DNA of 64,000 bases from Trematomus loennbergii (taxonomy: Eukaryota; Chordata; Actinopteri; Perciformes; Nototheniidae): assembly GCA_012861695.1 (NCBI GenBank), contig JAAOOA010000524.1, positions 777,001-841,000 of the forward strand, written 5' to 3'. Made by a program: the position numbers and the translations under genes. The notes below the pieces were generated by a model. That model worked only from the letters and a program-made list of their open reading frames with translations, was not told the origin of the DNA and searched no databases. Shown piece after piece: positions 38,217 through 51,779 of this stretch (its first letter is position 1; each line of letters starts with the position of its first letter).

Positions 38217-40680
38217 TCCTTGTCTAAAAAAAGTCTTGTGCATATGTCTCTACGAAAAGGATACACATTACCTTCAAAGTCTTCCTGTAGGGAAAAGCAA
38301 TATTGTGGTGTTGGGCTGTCTGTTAGTGTTAATTTCTTAACTCATGCTTTGACATAGCATAACAAACAGGTGGATGTGTGTAGGGAATGTGATGCATAAT
38401 TGTATATGTGTGGATACAACATCCATTGTGTGATCCCTGTTTTTCTGTGACTTGATTTTTTTTAAGTTTTCTAGAGTGAAGCCCATTAATAGAGATTTTT
38501 TCTGACTTTATGTGCAAGTAAGAATGTATTTTTTAAGTAAAACTACTCAAAAAGTGTAAAACCATGTCAAAATAGTCCCAGAAAACCAAATTCAGGTATA
38601 TGGGATGTAGTACCCTGTGGAAATGTACTCAAACGACCAAAAGCAAAGGCTGATTTTTAATATTTTCTCATATAAGCCCATTTGTACACCTGCCTGTCTT
38701 TAATATCTGAACCTTACATGAGTCTTGAGGTCTGTTTACTGCGTATATAGTGATTGCTGCAGTACTGAGTCTGCCCTGTACAGTGTTGGATGCTTCTCTG
38801 CAGTGTTGCAATACACACCGAAAATACACAATGACTGCCACCCAGTGGTAAACGCCTGCCACATATAGTAAAAGCTAATGAAACATGATTTCAGATTGAA
38901 ATGACTGCAAAATGGGGAAAAAAACACTGCGTCATTAAGGCTAAGATTTCCTTTTATGTAAGTGACTACACTTTTCACAGTGGAGGAAACATAAACCTCA
39001 TTTTAAATGCTTTTTAGATAATGCTTTTAGTTGATTATTTACAAGTATACATCATTCTAATCCCTGTGCCCATTGGGCGTTTAAGAAAAATGGGGGACGA
39101 GTGTATTAAATCTGCTAGGAAAAGGAAACATGCAACTATTTGTTCAAACGTGAATCCTCTATGAAATGCTCCCCTTGTGAGCATTGAAAAGTTACCTTTA
39201 GTCTCAGTGTTAAAGTCACATGTCTCACTAAAGGAACAGACTGACCACTATGATTCCTTAAAGCTAGTATTGCTCTTACTGCCAGAGCGGCTGAAACTCA
39301 TACTGCCAATCCAAGAGTCTCACGTCTGCTGTACACTATATTACAATGACTCTCAACGTCCCTTAGTACACTTACACTTTACTGAAACATGTTGCATTGC
39401 CGTCTACCGCTGTATTAAAAGCACTAGATGATATTGCTCTGTAATACTTCTGTATCTGTAGCAGCTGGAACTCACACTGCCAAGCCAAGAGTCTGACGTC
39501 TGCTTCCCACATTCACACAGAGAAAAGAGATCGAAAAACGGATTTAATGCCGGCGAAAAATGTAACTTGACTACTATCCTGATCCAATGGGATGATCAAG
39601 GAAATAGGAGCAACATGTTACTTATTTTGGCAATTGTTTTCCTATTCAGAATCAAAGGATTATAGTTAGGAACGCCAAACAATGATGCATTTTCTGACTT
39701 GTTGCGTGTCAAAACTGATTATTTCATAGACTAAGGCTAGCTAGCTCAACATTTGAAATAAAAGCACAGGCTTAAACCGAACTCTTCACATTGTCCCTCT
39801 GCCGTTCTGACTATTTCAACGATATTTTGTACACATAGCGGCTGTCATTAAATTAAAAACTTACTAATAGTACAGTATAGAAATTATAGTGTTTTATAGA
39901 AGTCAACGTCTTGCAGTAAGTGACTTTATCTTGCATACATCAGCACAGTCTATTCAACAAGTACACAACACATCCCCAGGTTTCCCCTGATGTCCAGCTG
40001 TATGTCTGTGTTTGTGCTCATGTTGCTCATGCTCCCTTCATGACTATGCACCCCTAACTTTTGACTTGTTAAAAAAATACATACTGGAAATAAAATGTTG
40101 TTTGAAATTCCCGCAGTCCTGTTGAGTCTCATTGTGTCTTTGTCCAACTCTAGAGAATACATACGCAATTTATCAAATTCAATTGCTGATAAGAACATTT
40201 GCTCCATGTATAATGGTTGTAATATTTTCCTGTTTTTACATTATAATATATTGGTGAAAATATACAGCTTATAACTGTGAGACATACACAGAAAAAGTAC
40301 AATAAGACTTGGTTGATGCCGTAGAGCACTGATCAATATTTGCATCATAAAGATTACTTCAGGGATAATAAACCCCCCAAAATATATTAGCTTTTCACTT
40401 TGAAAGTCTAGACTCAAAATACGCAGCCATATAGATAATACCTGCATTTTAATTTATAATGTGGATAATCAGATTTTGCAAGATTTCACACACACAGCAA
40501 CATATTATATACTGTATGTAAGATATACTCCTAGAATAACATGTAATAATATGGATAACCTTACTGTCAATGATACTCACTGTGGGGCCTAATGATAGGT
40601 ACAAAAAAACCAGTTACAGTGCAGTGTAAGATATGACAAGTTATTTGATTGAATTGAAAGCAGCTTCAAAAAGAAAAGTC
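37360..40680. other. Spacer downstream of scn4b
   Basis: Apart from one CA tract, no gene or named repeat seen. Part of it could be a long scn4b 3' UTR, as several AATAAA hexamers occur, but none stands out. Confidence 0.4.
38163..38211. repeat. (CA)n microsatellite
   Basis: Pure CA tract downstream of scn4b. Confidence 0.96.
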
Positions 40681-40684
40681 TTGA

Positions 40685-40920
40685 TTTAAAGGGGTGAGAT
40701 TTGCAGAAGACCTGCAGTTTTCTGGCAGTTTGTTCCAGATATTTGGAGCGTAATAACTGAATGCTGCTTCTCCATGTTCAGTTCTGACTCTGGTGACAGA
40801 AAGTAGACCCGTCGTAGAAGACCTGAGAGTTCTGGGTGGTTCATAATGTAGCAGGAGATCAGAAATGTATTTTGGCCCTAAACCTCAGTGATTTATAATT
40901 CAGCAGTAGTATTTTACACT
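40685..40920. mobile_element. Interspersed repeat fragment
   Basis: The stretch from 'tttgttccagatatttggag' to 'atgtattttggccctaaacc' resembles a widespread fish retroelement-derived repeat ('tgctgcttctccatgttcag' is its usual core). Assignment is from memory of the motif, and the family is not named. Confidence 0.4.
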
Positions 40921-41308
40921 AATATTTACTTAGAAATTAATACAGGACTCAGGTCATCCACATTCTGGTACTTTTACTGTGTATTGTTACTTTACTTTAG
41001 TCAAATCCAATGCTCCATACAGCCCTCATGTGGAGGTTTTGTAGAAGTGCACCAGTGTCAATGTCTCAAATAACTATATTGGTTTTGGCTCTGCAGCAAC
41101 ACAATCCCTTTTTATATCATTCATTAAAATAAAGCTAGTTCGATTCCATTATGCGTTCTTCTACAGCCAATACTTTTTTTAACTTTTGATAACTTGATTA
41201 ACATTTTGATTGCAGGACTTTTACTTGTGACAAAGTATTCCTACACTCTAGTATTTCTACTTTTACATAATGATCTGAATACTGTTTCCAGTCTTGCTTG
41301 GGGCGTTG

Positions 41309-41322
41309 TCGCCATCTGCTGA
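41309..41322 (-). promoter_or_regulatory. CTCF-like motif, minus strand
   Basis: The minus strand reads TCAGCAGATGGCGA, one mismatch to the core consensus. It points away from the plus-strand motif at 45.18 kb. Confidence 0.35.
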
Positions 41323-42448
41323 ATAGGAAAGTGATGGCTTACATTGAAAATAGTGTAAGTATGTCCTACGAGGCCACCGTAGGAATGTGCGAAATGTAAA
41401 CAGGAAGTCAAAATTCGTAGTTCAAACAGTTTCATTCAATACGTTTTTCACTAAGGAATCACTCAAATCAAATGCTTGTCCGAAAATAAGCTGCAATCTG
41501 TTCTTTAACGCCAGCATTTCTGATCCAAATTATTCTAATTACATCTTTGTATTTTATTTTAGCCATTAGCTTGATACATTGGGGTAATTAAAACATATTT
41601 TATATAAATATGAATTCGTACTTTTTGCCCTTAGTTTCACACTGTAGAGCGTAATTGTAATGACCTTAAAACAAATAAAAATACATAATTAATGTCATAT
41701 ATTTCATTTAAAATGCTTAAATGTAACTTTCTATGGTTTTTGGTGTGCCGCGCATGCGCACACTCTAACAAGCCCTCAGCATTATTTTTAGCATTAAGTA
41801 TTTAACTCTCAAAAGAAGCTCTTCACTGATTTAAAAAAAGTCACAAAACACTTGTTTTCTCTCAGCGTAACTAGAAGCATAAACATTTGTTGGAAATAAG
41901 GTGTCGCATTCTGCTGCAAAGGAGAAAAGGGTTTGGGTAGCTCATGTGCAGGCTAGGATTTTGTTACAGGCCTTGAACTGGAGCCTCATTTGGAGAGAGA
42001 AAAACGAATAATGTACAGTATGCATGGTGTTTTGGTTAAAGTTGCTTAGAAAGTCATTTGATGCAGAACTGTAACTTACTGTCTGTTTTAATATGCAGTC
42101 AGTGAGTTATGGAGCTTGGCCTGCCCTACTTTGTTCTTTCATTAGTTTTTCATGGACTTACCTAAACATTTTGGGGAAAACAATTATTATATTATTGTTT
42201 CCTGACAGTGTGGTTTACCTGAAATAGCCTTCTAATGGTCATAGTGTTGTGGCACTGCCTACATGGTGGTAAACAATCCCTCAATTATCTTTTTATCATT
42301 CATGTTTGCTCAGAAAAGCACAGGTGTTGCCTATATGTTAACAATGTCTTTGTAAGAAATGCCATTTATAAAACGGTATCACTGAGCAAGCATGCACAAC
42401 ACCAGGACCCTGAAATGTACTGTAAGCAGCTAAATCCAGCTTTCCGAT

Positions 42449-42944
42449 AGGGGACCTATCATGCAAAATGCACTTTTGTACGTGTTTTATACATGAATAT
42501 GTGTCCCCGGTGTTCCAGGGAACTCACCAAGTGTCAGAAAACCAACCCTCTCTCTTTTCCTCCATACCCAAATCTCTAAAAACGGGGCTGCAACGGAGCT
42601 GATACAGATTTGAAATTGTTCTGACGTCAGAAACGGGGAGCTCCGCCTATATGGGCAACTATCAGGGGAATGGGGGGTTGGGCCACGGCCATTGCCGCTC
42701 GAAAGCGCTGGAGACGCTGTAGTACATATGCCAGGCCTGTAAGTGACGCTGTAGTCTGCCACAAAAGCAGCGAAGAAGACTTCTCACAGAATCAGCCCTT
42801 GCAAAAACAGGGCTGGAAAAGAGCAAATAGAGCAAAATGAGGCATGGCTAAAATGCATGATCTGTTTGGTATTTTGAAAAAAAACTACTGTAGGTATGGC
42901 CCTACAATATATTATTCAAATATAGCATGATGGGTCCACTTTAA
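42449..42944. mobile_element. MITE with GGGGACCTATCATGC ends, copy 2
   Basis: Colinear with 10766-11253 over almost its whole length (e.g. 'gtgtccccggtgttccaggg'). The right TTAA is kept and the left border is eroded. Confidence 0.75.
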
Positions 42945-44150
42945 CTGAATCGTTTACACCCTGGCTTTTTTACTTTCCTCTGTTATGCCTGGTTTGTGAA
43001 AAATGTAAGAGTGATGTCCTAGGTGTGGAACTATTGTGGCCAGGGCACAAAGTGATATTGTCTTGCGTTTGATGTTGATGTTTTTTTCAACCTTCTGCCT
43101 GACATTGTTATAATACAGCATAATTTACATCTGGACAAAATGGGACTCTTCACTGCATTCCCTCCTGTGGACACTTCCATGCTTCTGCTACCTTGTGAGG
43201 GTTTCTACAGATATGTAAGTCAAACAAATGTCATAAAGATTGTGTATTGATAGATTTTAAAGCAGTCTTGACATATTCCTATGAAAAAGATAACTTCTTT
43301 AACTACAGTAACTACTGTACCCTGAGGTCTGTAATATACCTGAACTTTGTTTGAACACAAAACACCACAGCTAACACTTCATGCCAGTGTGTAACTTAAA
43401 GGGAAACGTCCCCAAACATACAGTAGTGTCATGTATCTCTTTGGATTGACTTGTTGTGAGTTGGGAGTGTCAGAGATCATGCCTTTTTAAAATGTCTGTC
43501 ATGTCTCGAAATATTGGAACTAAATGGCACTCGGATTGTTGCCAAAAAATACATTTGGAACAACAACTAAATTGAAATGACAAAAATCAAAATACTACAG
43601 TACAAATACGTCAGTACAGTACTTGAGTAAATGTACTTTCCAGTAAGTAAGTAAAGCACAGGTGTAACTAATAAGATTAACAATGGCTCAGATCCATTCA
43701 GGTTTCCTGGTAAATGGTGATTTGAGCCAGCATGCCCTGAAACTGAAGCAGAATAATGGATTCACCTGTGCCTTTCATACTGGGACATCAACATGTCTTC
43801 ATGCTGAGATTGTTGGCTAATTGATTGCTCACTATCATAGCTATACTTAAAGTGTTCGTACAAAGCAATGTGGCTTTCTATTAGTCTGTCTCAGTTCAGA
43901 TGAACTGTGCTGTAAGCAGGTTATTGACAGCTTCAGTCAATAGTGTGTCCGAAGCATCCCATTTATCTGTATGCTCTTTTAATTGCCGTACAACCGGGAA
44001 CTTGACAAGGATTCTACTGTCTCTTCTTACTGGAAACGGAGATAAATAAACCGCATCGACAGTCCCATTGATTACCCGTCACACATATCTGTTGAAGGGG
44101 AACATCAGTTTAAATGGATGGGGATGAGTCTGTTTCTTTAGAGGCCGGCT

Positions 44151-44181
<31 letters not shown>

Positions 44182-44251
44182 TGTTGTGTGTGTGTGTGTG
44201 TGTGGTGTGTGTGTGTGTGTGTGTGGTGTGTGTGGTGTGTGTGTGTGTGTG

Positions 44252-44305
<54 letters not shown>

Positions 44306-44338
44306 TGTGTGTTGTGTGTGTGTGTGTGTGTGTGTGTA
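44151..44338. repeat. (TG)n microsatellite
   Basis: TG tract with many GTGGTG and GTTG interruptions in the scn4b-mecom spacer. Confidence 0.96.
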
Positions 44339-45175
44339 GTACCCTCTCATCACGCAGTGCTCAGAGATAAATATGTCTGTGGTCAACACCAGCCCCATCA
44401 ATACTACTCCCACAAATTGTCTGAGGAGCGCATCGTAATCTGTCTCCAGTGCTGCAGACGGAGTTCAGGAGCGGTTGTTAAAATGCACTTTACTTCAGCA
44501 CAAGCCTCATAAATCCATCACATGCTTCTCACTTTTATTCATTTGAACCATACTACACCTGAACGATTTGAGAAGAAAAAAAGAATTAGAGCATTTTGCA
44601 TTTCTATTCTGTATTTTTAAGATATGTTTTTTGGGACAGTGCAGGTGAGAGGCAAAAATACAAAGAACATATTAGAGAAAGAGGCAAGGACACAAGAGAA
44701 TAAAATCAAATAAGTACACATCCATGGTAATAAATAAGTAGCAGCATTAAATGTAAGTGAACAAATAAAAGTATTGAAGTAACAGCGAGAAATGACACAA
44801 AAAGGTCAGTTGTTGCACAGGAGTTTTTATAACAATCTGTGCTCCACAATACCTATTTAGTCTTAAACAAATGTGCTTCCTGCGATTTGAATAATGCACT
44901 TTAAATACGATGACATTTATATGAATTGTGCAGCCCCAATCCAAGTCCACAAAAATGAAACTCACAAACTTCATAGATTGAATTAGATTTAAATTCAGTG
45001 AGTTAGTGTGAGTACAGCCTGTGTGAATTGTTAAAGGTGAGAGTACAGTAAATATATTGGGATCTTTACTTGTGGTCTATGTTATATTTTTAAACGTTTG
45101 GTAGGACTGTCTTGCTCCATGACTGTAGATTCATCAGTAACTCAACTGTATGTGTCGAACACTACAGCGTAAAGT

Positions 45176-45189
45176 CCACTAGGGGGCGG
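45176..45189 (+). promoter_or_regulatory. CTCF-like motif, full core match
   Basis: CCACTAGGGGGCGG fits the CTCF core consensus at every position. It lies between scn4b and mecom, about 4.1 kb before mecom exon 1. Binding cannot be judged from the motif alone. Confidence 0.45.
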
Positions 45190-45199
45190 CAGAGTATAA

Positions 45200-47130
45200 T
45201 GAATGTACCTCGACTCAGCTTCATGCAATATGAAGGGAGTGAACACTGATACAGAACATACCGCACTTTGTGGTCATGCAACTCATGTCTGGCGATCTTT
45301 ATGATTTGTTGTAAATTATTTTTAAGGTGCAAATTAAATTCGTTTAAATGGTTTCCAGTTTATTTTAGTAGTGAATGTGTGCCATCTTATTCCATCACTC
45401 ATAAAACAATAAAAAATACGCATTACCAGCGTTTTAAAAACAAATTATATTACCTTTGTTCATCTTGATACACAAGTTATTTATGCTAAACAAATGCATA
45501 GTTTAAGACAAAACGAACATATTTTGAATATTACAAGATTGTATAAGGAAAATAGGCCAGAAATGGTTTTATTTTTGAATAAGTCATATTATAGGATATT
45601 AAATTACAAGGGTCAATCAATCAGTTTTATTTCTCACGTTTCAATTGCAGTAAAAGTTGATGTTGGCATTAAAAAGGGTTTGAAGTAAATACTATAAATG
45701 TATGACTGGGTTTTACTTCGAAACTGCAGGCGTTTCCATTTTGATCTAGACACTGTTAAAATACAACACAAAAATCGAATTAAACATTAAGTGAATATGT
45801 ATGAATTATTATGCATGTTGAACCAAATCGCTTGTATAAAAACATCTTCTTCTTTAAAAGGCATTTTTAAAATTTTAAGAGGGGATAATATACACTCTTC
45901 GCCCAGTGAGGAGGGATTATTTCCTCTTGTATTATTGTATCGCATTAGCTGTTCATTGGGAGCTTTCACTGCGTCTGATTGGCTCTCCACACAGGGGCAG
46001 CACGCGCTGAACCGAACACATCCTGCAGGTTTTCACATTATACTGAACACTGTAACAAAAAGCAGGAGGGAGGGGAATGTATTGCAATATTAGCCTATAT
46101 ATTCGCCATAGAGGTGTGAGAAATAGGTGAAATAAATTGCAACAAATGAACCCTGTCTGCACACTTGTTCATATTTGTCTAATATTACGTTTTAGATGAT
46201 GTAAAGCAATAATGGGCCTCTGTTGTGTAATGTGGACTTTTTTAATTTGCTATTCATAATTGTACCTTCGTCTGGGGTTGCTTATGTAGACAAGCTTATA
46301 TGTTTTATTTAATTTTGATTTCTCCTTCTTACATTTAAAAAAAACAAAATATATTTTTTTAATTCGAGGTTCAGCCTTATCAATATTCCCATTTTCCCCT
46401 TTTCTCCAGTTTGTGCACGTGCTTCGCTCGGACACAGCAGTGATAAATATCCCTGTTGATCACTTGATTGATTACCTTGCTCAAAGGTCACGCGGGCGCT
46501 GGTAATTTCCTCGTGCCGCAGGCTCCTTTTCACTTTACTCCACAGACCCGAGCACAGAGCATGTTATTTTTTAACCCCTGAACAGCTGTGCACGCTATAT
46601 ACTGTAACAGGCCTGCAGTGAAACGCACTGTGTGTCTGAATGAAGAAGTCTTTTAACAATGTTGAATTAGACTGTAGTGTGAATTTAACGCAAAGTGAGT
46701 GAGGTGAGCCAATCTTTTTAGTGTATAGCCTACTCGCCACCGTGGGGGTCTCCAACCCAATTAATGTTTTAATAATTACAGTGCACGGGGCTGCGGGGAT
46801 CATAATAAAATATGTATTGAGGAGGCAGAGGAGACGAGGGGAAGAGAGGGTGAGTTATTGCGGTGAGTGAAAACTGTTTCCATTTAGGCTAATTCCTCCC
46901 TCTCGCGCCACCTCTCGCGCACGGTGTTCAGGCTTGTCCACTTAATGGCATCATTTATGTCATTACAGCAGAGGTAGAGGTACAGTAAAGCCTCCCCTTT
47001 AATGAGATTCAGAGATGTCCCACTTTGGTTTGAATCGTTGTGGACATTAAAATAGATCTGTAAAAGAAAACGATTTGATAAGAACGTTACGTAATTTACG
47101 TGCCGTGGTGTGTGTGTGTGCCTCTCCCTT
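45200..47130. other. Spacer upstream of mecom
   Basis: No gene recognised. AT-rich to 46300, then low-repeat DNA with a small CpG-containing patch ('cctctcgcgccacctctcgc', 46900-46925) that could belong to distal mecom regulation. Confidence 0.4.
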
Positions 47131-47137
47131 TGGCATG

Positions 47138-47672
47138 TGGTGTAAAGTAACTAAGTACATTTACTCAAGTAGGCTACTGTACATAAGAACAATGTTGAGG
47201 GACTTGTACTTTACTTTAGTATTTCAATATTTGCTACTTTGCACTTTCTACTCTACAACAATTCAGATATTGTACTTTTACTCCACTTAATTTATTAGTT
47301 GGGTTGCAGATATGATAAATAATATGGATCAACACTTAAATCAGACTTTAGTTAGACCTGGAGTAAATGCACAAGCTACCCTGCAGTATACAAGGTCATT
47401 ACAACTAGCTGCACCTTTATCAGCTTTGAGAACACTTTAATGATCAATAATTATAATCAAAACATATCATATATATTATTCTGAAATGGACCAATCTGCA
47501 GAATGACTACTTTTACTTTTTGTACTTTAAGTATATTTAGATGCTAATACTTTTGTACTTTTACTTGAGTAACATTTTGAATGCAGGACTTGTACTTGTA
47601 ACAGAGTATTCCTACACTCTGGTACTTCTACTTTTATTACAAGATCTGAGTACTTCTTCAACTTCTGCCGTT
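47138..47672. mobile_element. High-copy teleost repeat ('aagtaactaagtacatttac'), near full length
   Basis: Starts gtgtaaagtaactaagtaca, contains 'gtatttcaatatttgctact', 'acttttgtacttttacttga' and 'aatgcaggacttgtacttgt', and ends 'gatctgagtacttcttcaac'. The termini are inverted relatives of each other, as in a short inverted-repeat element. It lies 1.7 kb upstream of mecom exon 1. Confidence 0.7.
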
Positions 47673-48699
47673 TGGTTGATGATAACTTTTTCTCTGGCTT
47701 ATTTCATATATGTTACTTCCCTTATCCCTTTGAGTTTGTCAGGAACAGAACACAGGTTTGTTTGCCCAACTGCGCATAGATCATATCTGTGTGTGTATCT
47801 TTGTTCCTAAATGGCTTGGCCCTATATGATTTTTCTTTTCCACATGACATGGCATGATGTCAGGACTTTAATGAGTTTCAACACAGTTTAGAATCGATAG
47901 CTCGAGTTCACGACCCATTAAAGAGTTCACCTGCAAGGTCAGCAATGATCTCATGCGGATCTAATTAATTGGCAATTACGTTAGTAATACGCTGTCTCTA
48001 TTTGGGGACAAAGCACCTCTAAGATATCAATGCGCGTGCACAAACTCACTGTACTTTTTCATAGTTTTCAGCAATCCAATCCAAGAAGAATGGTAACAAA
48101 TCACACGTTTTTGTTTCTGGTACTTCTTGATATATGACTCAGTATCTAAATATGCTTCTATAAAAATGTTTATGAGATCACAGCAGACATGCAGTGGTTT
48201 TATTGACTTTTAGTGCCATGCATTTATTGCCTTTTTTTCTTTAATGCAGAGCAAAACGAAGTAGGTCCAAATATCAAATCCACCCACTGAGATGAAGGTT
48301 TTCTTTCTAGATAAAGCCGTTTTCCTACTAAGTTAAACCAAGTGAAAACATCCCTTTTCGAGCCTCCAGTATAATTACCCAGTGATGAAATGAACGCAGT
48401 GCAACAGAAACGTCTCAAGCAGCCATTAATACTGAGCACTTAACATATTAATAATTGTCAGCACAAAGAGAGAGGGAGAGGGAAACCTGGGCACTCTCAT
48501 ATTAGAGCTGTCATCCGCGTGCCCAAGCGGAGAGGAAAGGGGGGTGGGCTAGTTATACATTAATGTCATTCCGTATAATAGTCAAAACACAATTAAAATA
48601 TATAAAATCTGTAATGACCTAAACCAGTATTGGTAATGTAAGTGAACGTTGATTAATGTGGGGTCATTTTAGGGGAAAAGGTGCGCAGTTAATATGTTA

Positions 48700-49331
48700 T
48701 GTTAATATTATGAATGTCCTTTCTGCAGCACTGCAACAAATCTCCATCCTGAGTCATTTCATTTAAAGCTCTTTGTGAAACTTTTCCTCCTTCTTGGATT
48801 CACATATTTCTATTGCATTGCGTAGTTGTAGCTTTGACTTTTGGAGGAGTTTTGTCCAATTTGGCACATTTTTCTGCCGTATTTTAGAAAAAATGGCTCC
48901 TATTTCGAGATACGTCCCGAAGTCAAAGCTGCATCTGGACGCATCTCAATGACAAACTTTCCTCACGTGTTAGATAAACAGAGCGACTTGGAAACCAGAG
49001 GCTTCACCATCATTGGACATTTCTTGCAGTGTGCCCTCTGCTTTCTCGCTCACTGATCGGTGAGAAACTCCGAGGAGATGTCCCGCACATCTTGACCGGA
49101 TCAGGTTCATATCAAAGTGATAAATCGTCCCAAACTTTTTTTTTTGGCACTTGCTGCCGGCAGATCTGTGGCAGTCTGTGCGCATGTGCGAAGGTGTCCC
49201 AGACTGACAATGCTGGAGAGATAGCGCGTTTTGGATTGAGAAACCCAGAGAAAAAGGACAGAGAAAAAACAAAAAGGAGGAAAAAAGATCCAAGAAAAAA
49301 TCCAAACAACCCACGCCGAGAGACTGGCACC
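48700..49331 (+). promoter_or_regulatory. mecom: Probable mecom promoter and 5' UTR
   Basis: About 600 bp directly upstream of the mecom start is free of transposons and microsatellites. It ends in an A-rich, purine-biased leader (49240-49320) with no ATG in the mecom frame from 49029 to the start codon. No clear TATA box is visible and the transcription start cannot be placed. The call is positional. Confidence 0.4.
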
Positions 49332-49368
49332 ATGAGGTCCAAAGGCAGGGCACGGAAACTGGCCACGA
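49332..49368 (+). CDS. mecom: MDS1-EVI1 complex locus protein (PRDM3), first coding exon only
   Basis: ATG in an excellent context (GGCACCATGAGG) encodes MRSKGRARKLAT plus the first base of the next codon, then donor A|GTAGGT. This 12-residue start is characteristic of the long MDS1-EVI1 (PRDM3) isoform; paralogue PRDM16 begins very similarly (MRSKARARKLAK), but Gly5 and the terminal AT favour mecom. The full protein has a PR/SET domain and two zinc-finger clusters and represses transcription in haematopoiesis and craniofacial development; none of that is in this window. In mammals this short basic N-terminus binds RBBP4 and recruits the NuRD complex. Known first introns of this gene are very long, consistent with no further exon to the window end. 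The next in-frame codons past the donor are not family-like, supporting the splice. Confidence 0.82.
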
Positions 49369-51554
49369 GTAGGTGCAACATCCCTTTCTTTTTCCTTTTC
49401 AAACATCTTATATACCTACAGACTGTCGCGTTTATCAATACTTTCTGTTACGCTTTCCTTTCCACCCTCACTTTTGCCGGTTAAAAGTTTCAAAACGATG
49501 ATATTGTCGCGACAAGAAGATGTAAAAGCTGTTAAAAAAGAAGTTTAAAGTTTACGCAGCGATGGAGGAACTTTCTGCAGGGCGTCCGCTCCTGTATTGG
49601 AATTGCTGGTTACATGTAGTGGGCGCTGTAGTGTAATATCGTAGCTTAAAATGTCCCGTGCATCGGCTGCTGTGTTGCAATCTGCTGCACACTGCTGCTG
49701 CGGCTGCACGGGGATCAGCTGCACGGGAGCAACTTTGGGGGAAAAGGCAGTTTGACGGAGATAAATAAGGAGAAAACCAGGATTTAGACAGGCATGGTAA
49801 ATGTGGGGCATCGTGTTTGTAGCTCTTGTTGTGTTTGTGAGTCATGCAGTTCTTTCTTATTAGTGTTAAAGTATATGGTACACTTTGTTGTTTTAATCTT
49901 TGTGTTTATAGTTTACAGACTTTCTGATTATTGCTTGAGGCAGGCGTCTTACTGTGTTAATTTAGGATAAAATTAGTTTGATTAAATTAAGCGTAATATG
50001 GAAACACTCTTGTCATTAAATCGATTTAATTACTCGGACCTAATCAACTATACGAATGTATGCAACGAGATGATTGATATGGCTATTCATGCATTGATCT
50101 GCTGCAATAAATTATCTAGAATTATATTCCTTTTTTTTTTCAAAAGCTATGTCAATCAAACCCTAGTATGTTAGTAAAATATAAAAATATTTTTTGACAT
50201 TATTCCCATAAAACGCTCTGTATTAATATAGAAGTTTATTGCAGATATTTGTGGAAGAAGTTGACTGAGGTCAAAACCAGAATGCAACAATGTACAGGCC
50301 TGCATTATTGTGCTGTTTTAATACGAGTTACAATTTTCATGAAATTCCGTTCAGTTTAGCAAATAGACTATCTGTTTTTTGCATAAATGCGAATTAGAAA
50401 AACTACACGAAATGTTACAATATGCGTTAGCAGCTGCATATGTCTAAAACAGTGTGGTCAGTTTACGCGAATACGCATCATGTTATGGAGTTCCTGCCTG
50501 TGGTCAGTTGAGCAAGGCTCTCTTTAATTGTCTAAGTGGAACAATAGAGGCTAATGCAGACATCCTCATGGAGTTAAATAAACACAGTAAGTATATGCCT
50601 GTGATTCTATTGAATGTTTAGGAAATATTGTGACATGGATAAGGAAATAGGTGCACACACAACATAATCATCTGAAAGAAAACACTTTCCTTCGCGGCCC
50701 TCCAGGACTCTCGTGCAACACAAAACTTTTTTATTACAAACGCACACATAGGGGATACAGTTTTCCACAAAATTGCAAACCATTAAACCCATTCTCTCAT
50801 AAGGTATAATTTAAAGTGTATTTAACGATTATTATTCTCGAGATGGAGGATTTCTCTCTTCGGTCAGAATGGGTGGGGGGGTTTATGTTCTGGACCCCAG
50901 CCAGGTCTGCGCAGTGTCAACAGTGAATATTTAAATTCCCAGACCCCTCATAAGAGCTGTGCTGGTAAATGCGTTCAGTGTGTCCGGAGCAGTCGTGTTA
51001 AAACGGGCATGGCCTCCTCTCAGACCGGCGGAGTGATTACAAAAAAAGAAAGAAAGGGGGGGGTGGATGTAATAGAGGAGGTGATGGAGAGGTGGTAAGA
51101 GTGATGGATGGAGGTTGACTGATTAGTCCGCACGTCCAGATGTAATGCGGTGCGCCACAAAAACTCGCTTCCCAACTAAGTATAGCCAAGGCCGCACCCC
51201 GCGGTGAATTGTGGGCCATACGGAAAGATGGAGAAGGAAAAAAAATGGGGGGGGGGGGGCTTTGATGATCCAAACTAGGCCTAATTAAAGGTCCACTTAG
51301 CATATTTGTGTCCCAATAAAAACCTTTTATTATAACGTGTTTAGAGGGCTTTGATAATTTGTTAGGAATAATTGCAATGACGATTAATCTCATAGACCTG
51401 TAGTGTTTAATTCATTGTTTTAGGTAGGCTATTGTTAAAATAAATCGAAGTAAAGGAAATATTTGGGAATTTAACAAGTTGCAATGGGGCATTCAACCCC
51501 ATTTTGTATTCATAGGAGTTATCTTTTCACATTTACCACAATATGTATTGGCAC

Positions 51555-51690
51555 GTTTCCAATTAGAAGGTCGGTGGTTCGACCCCCATCTCGGGCAGTC
51601 CATGTTTCCTAACCCTAAATCGCTCCTCCATGCATACGTCACTCCGGATTAAATCGTCAGCTAAATAACCTGTAATGTGATTTAGTCAGT
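51555..51690 (+). mobile_element. tRNA-derived SINE fragment
   Basis: A box B-like GGTTCGACCCC in 'gaaggtcggtggttcgaccc', then a degraded body ending 'atcgtcagctaaataacctg', which resembles the usual SINE tail '...gcgtcagctaaatgacctg'. Box A is not recognisable. In mecom intron 1. Confidence 0.6.
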
Positions 51691-51779
51691 CATCACTCAT
51701 TGATTCGCATGTCCAGCAATGTGGCTCATATCTATTGGCACCCCTGATTGGCACGCGGGAAGATGTGCGTGCAGAGCGA

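Noticed and set aside
49029..49331. N-terminal extension of mecom
   Set aside because: The frame is open upstream of 49332 but contains no ATG from 49029 on, and its residues resemble no mecom sequence. The ATG at 49332 has the best context and matches the known start.
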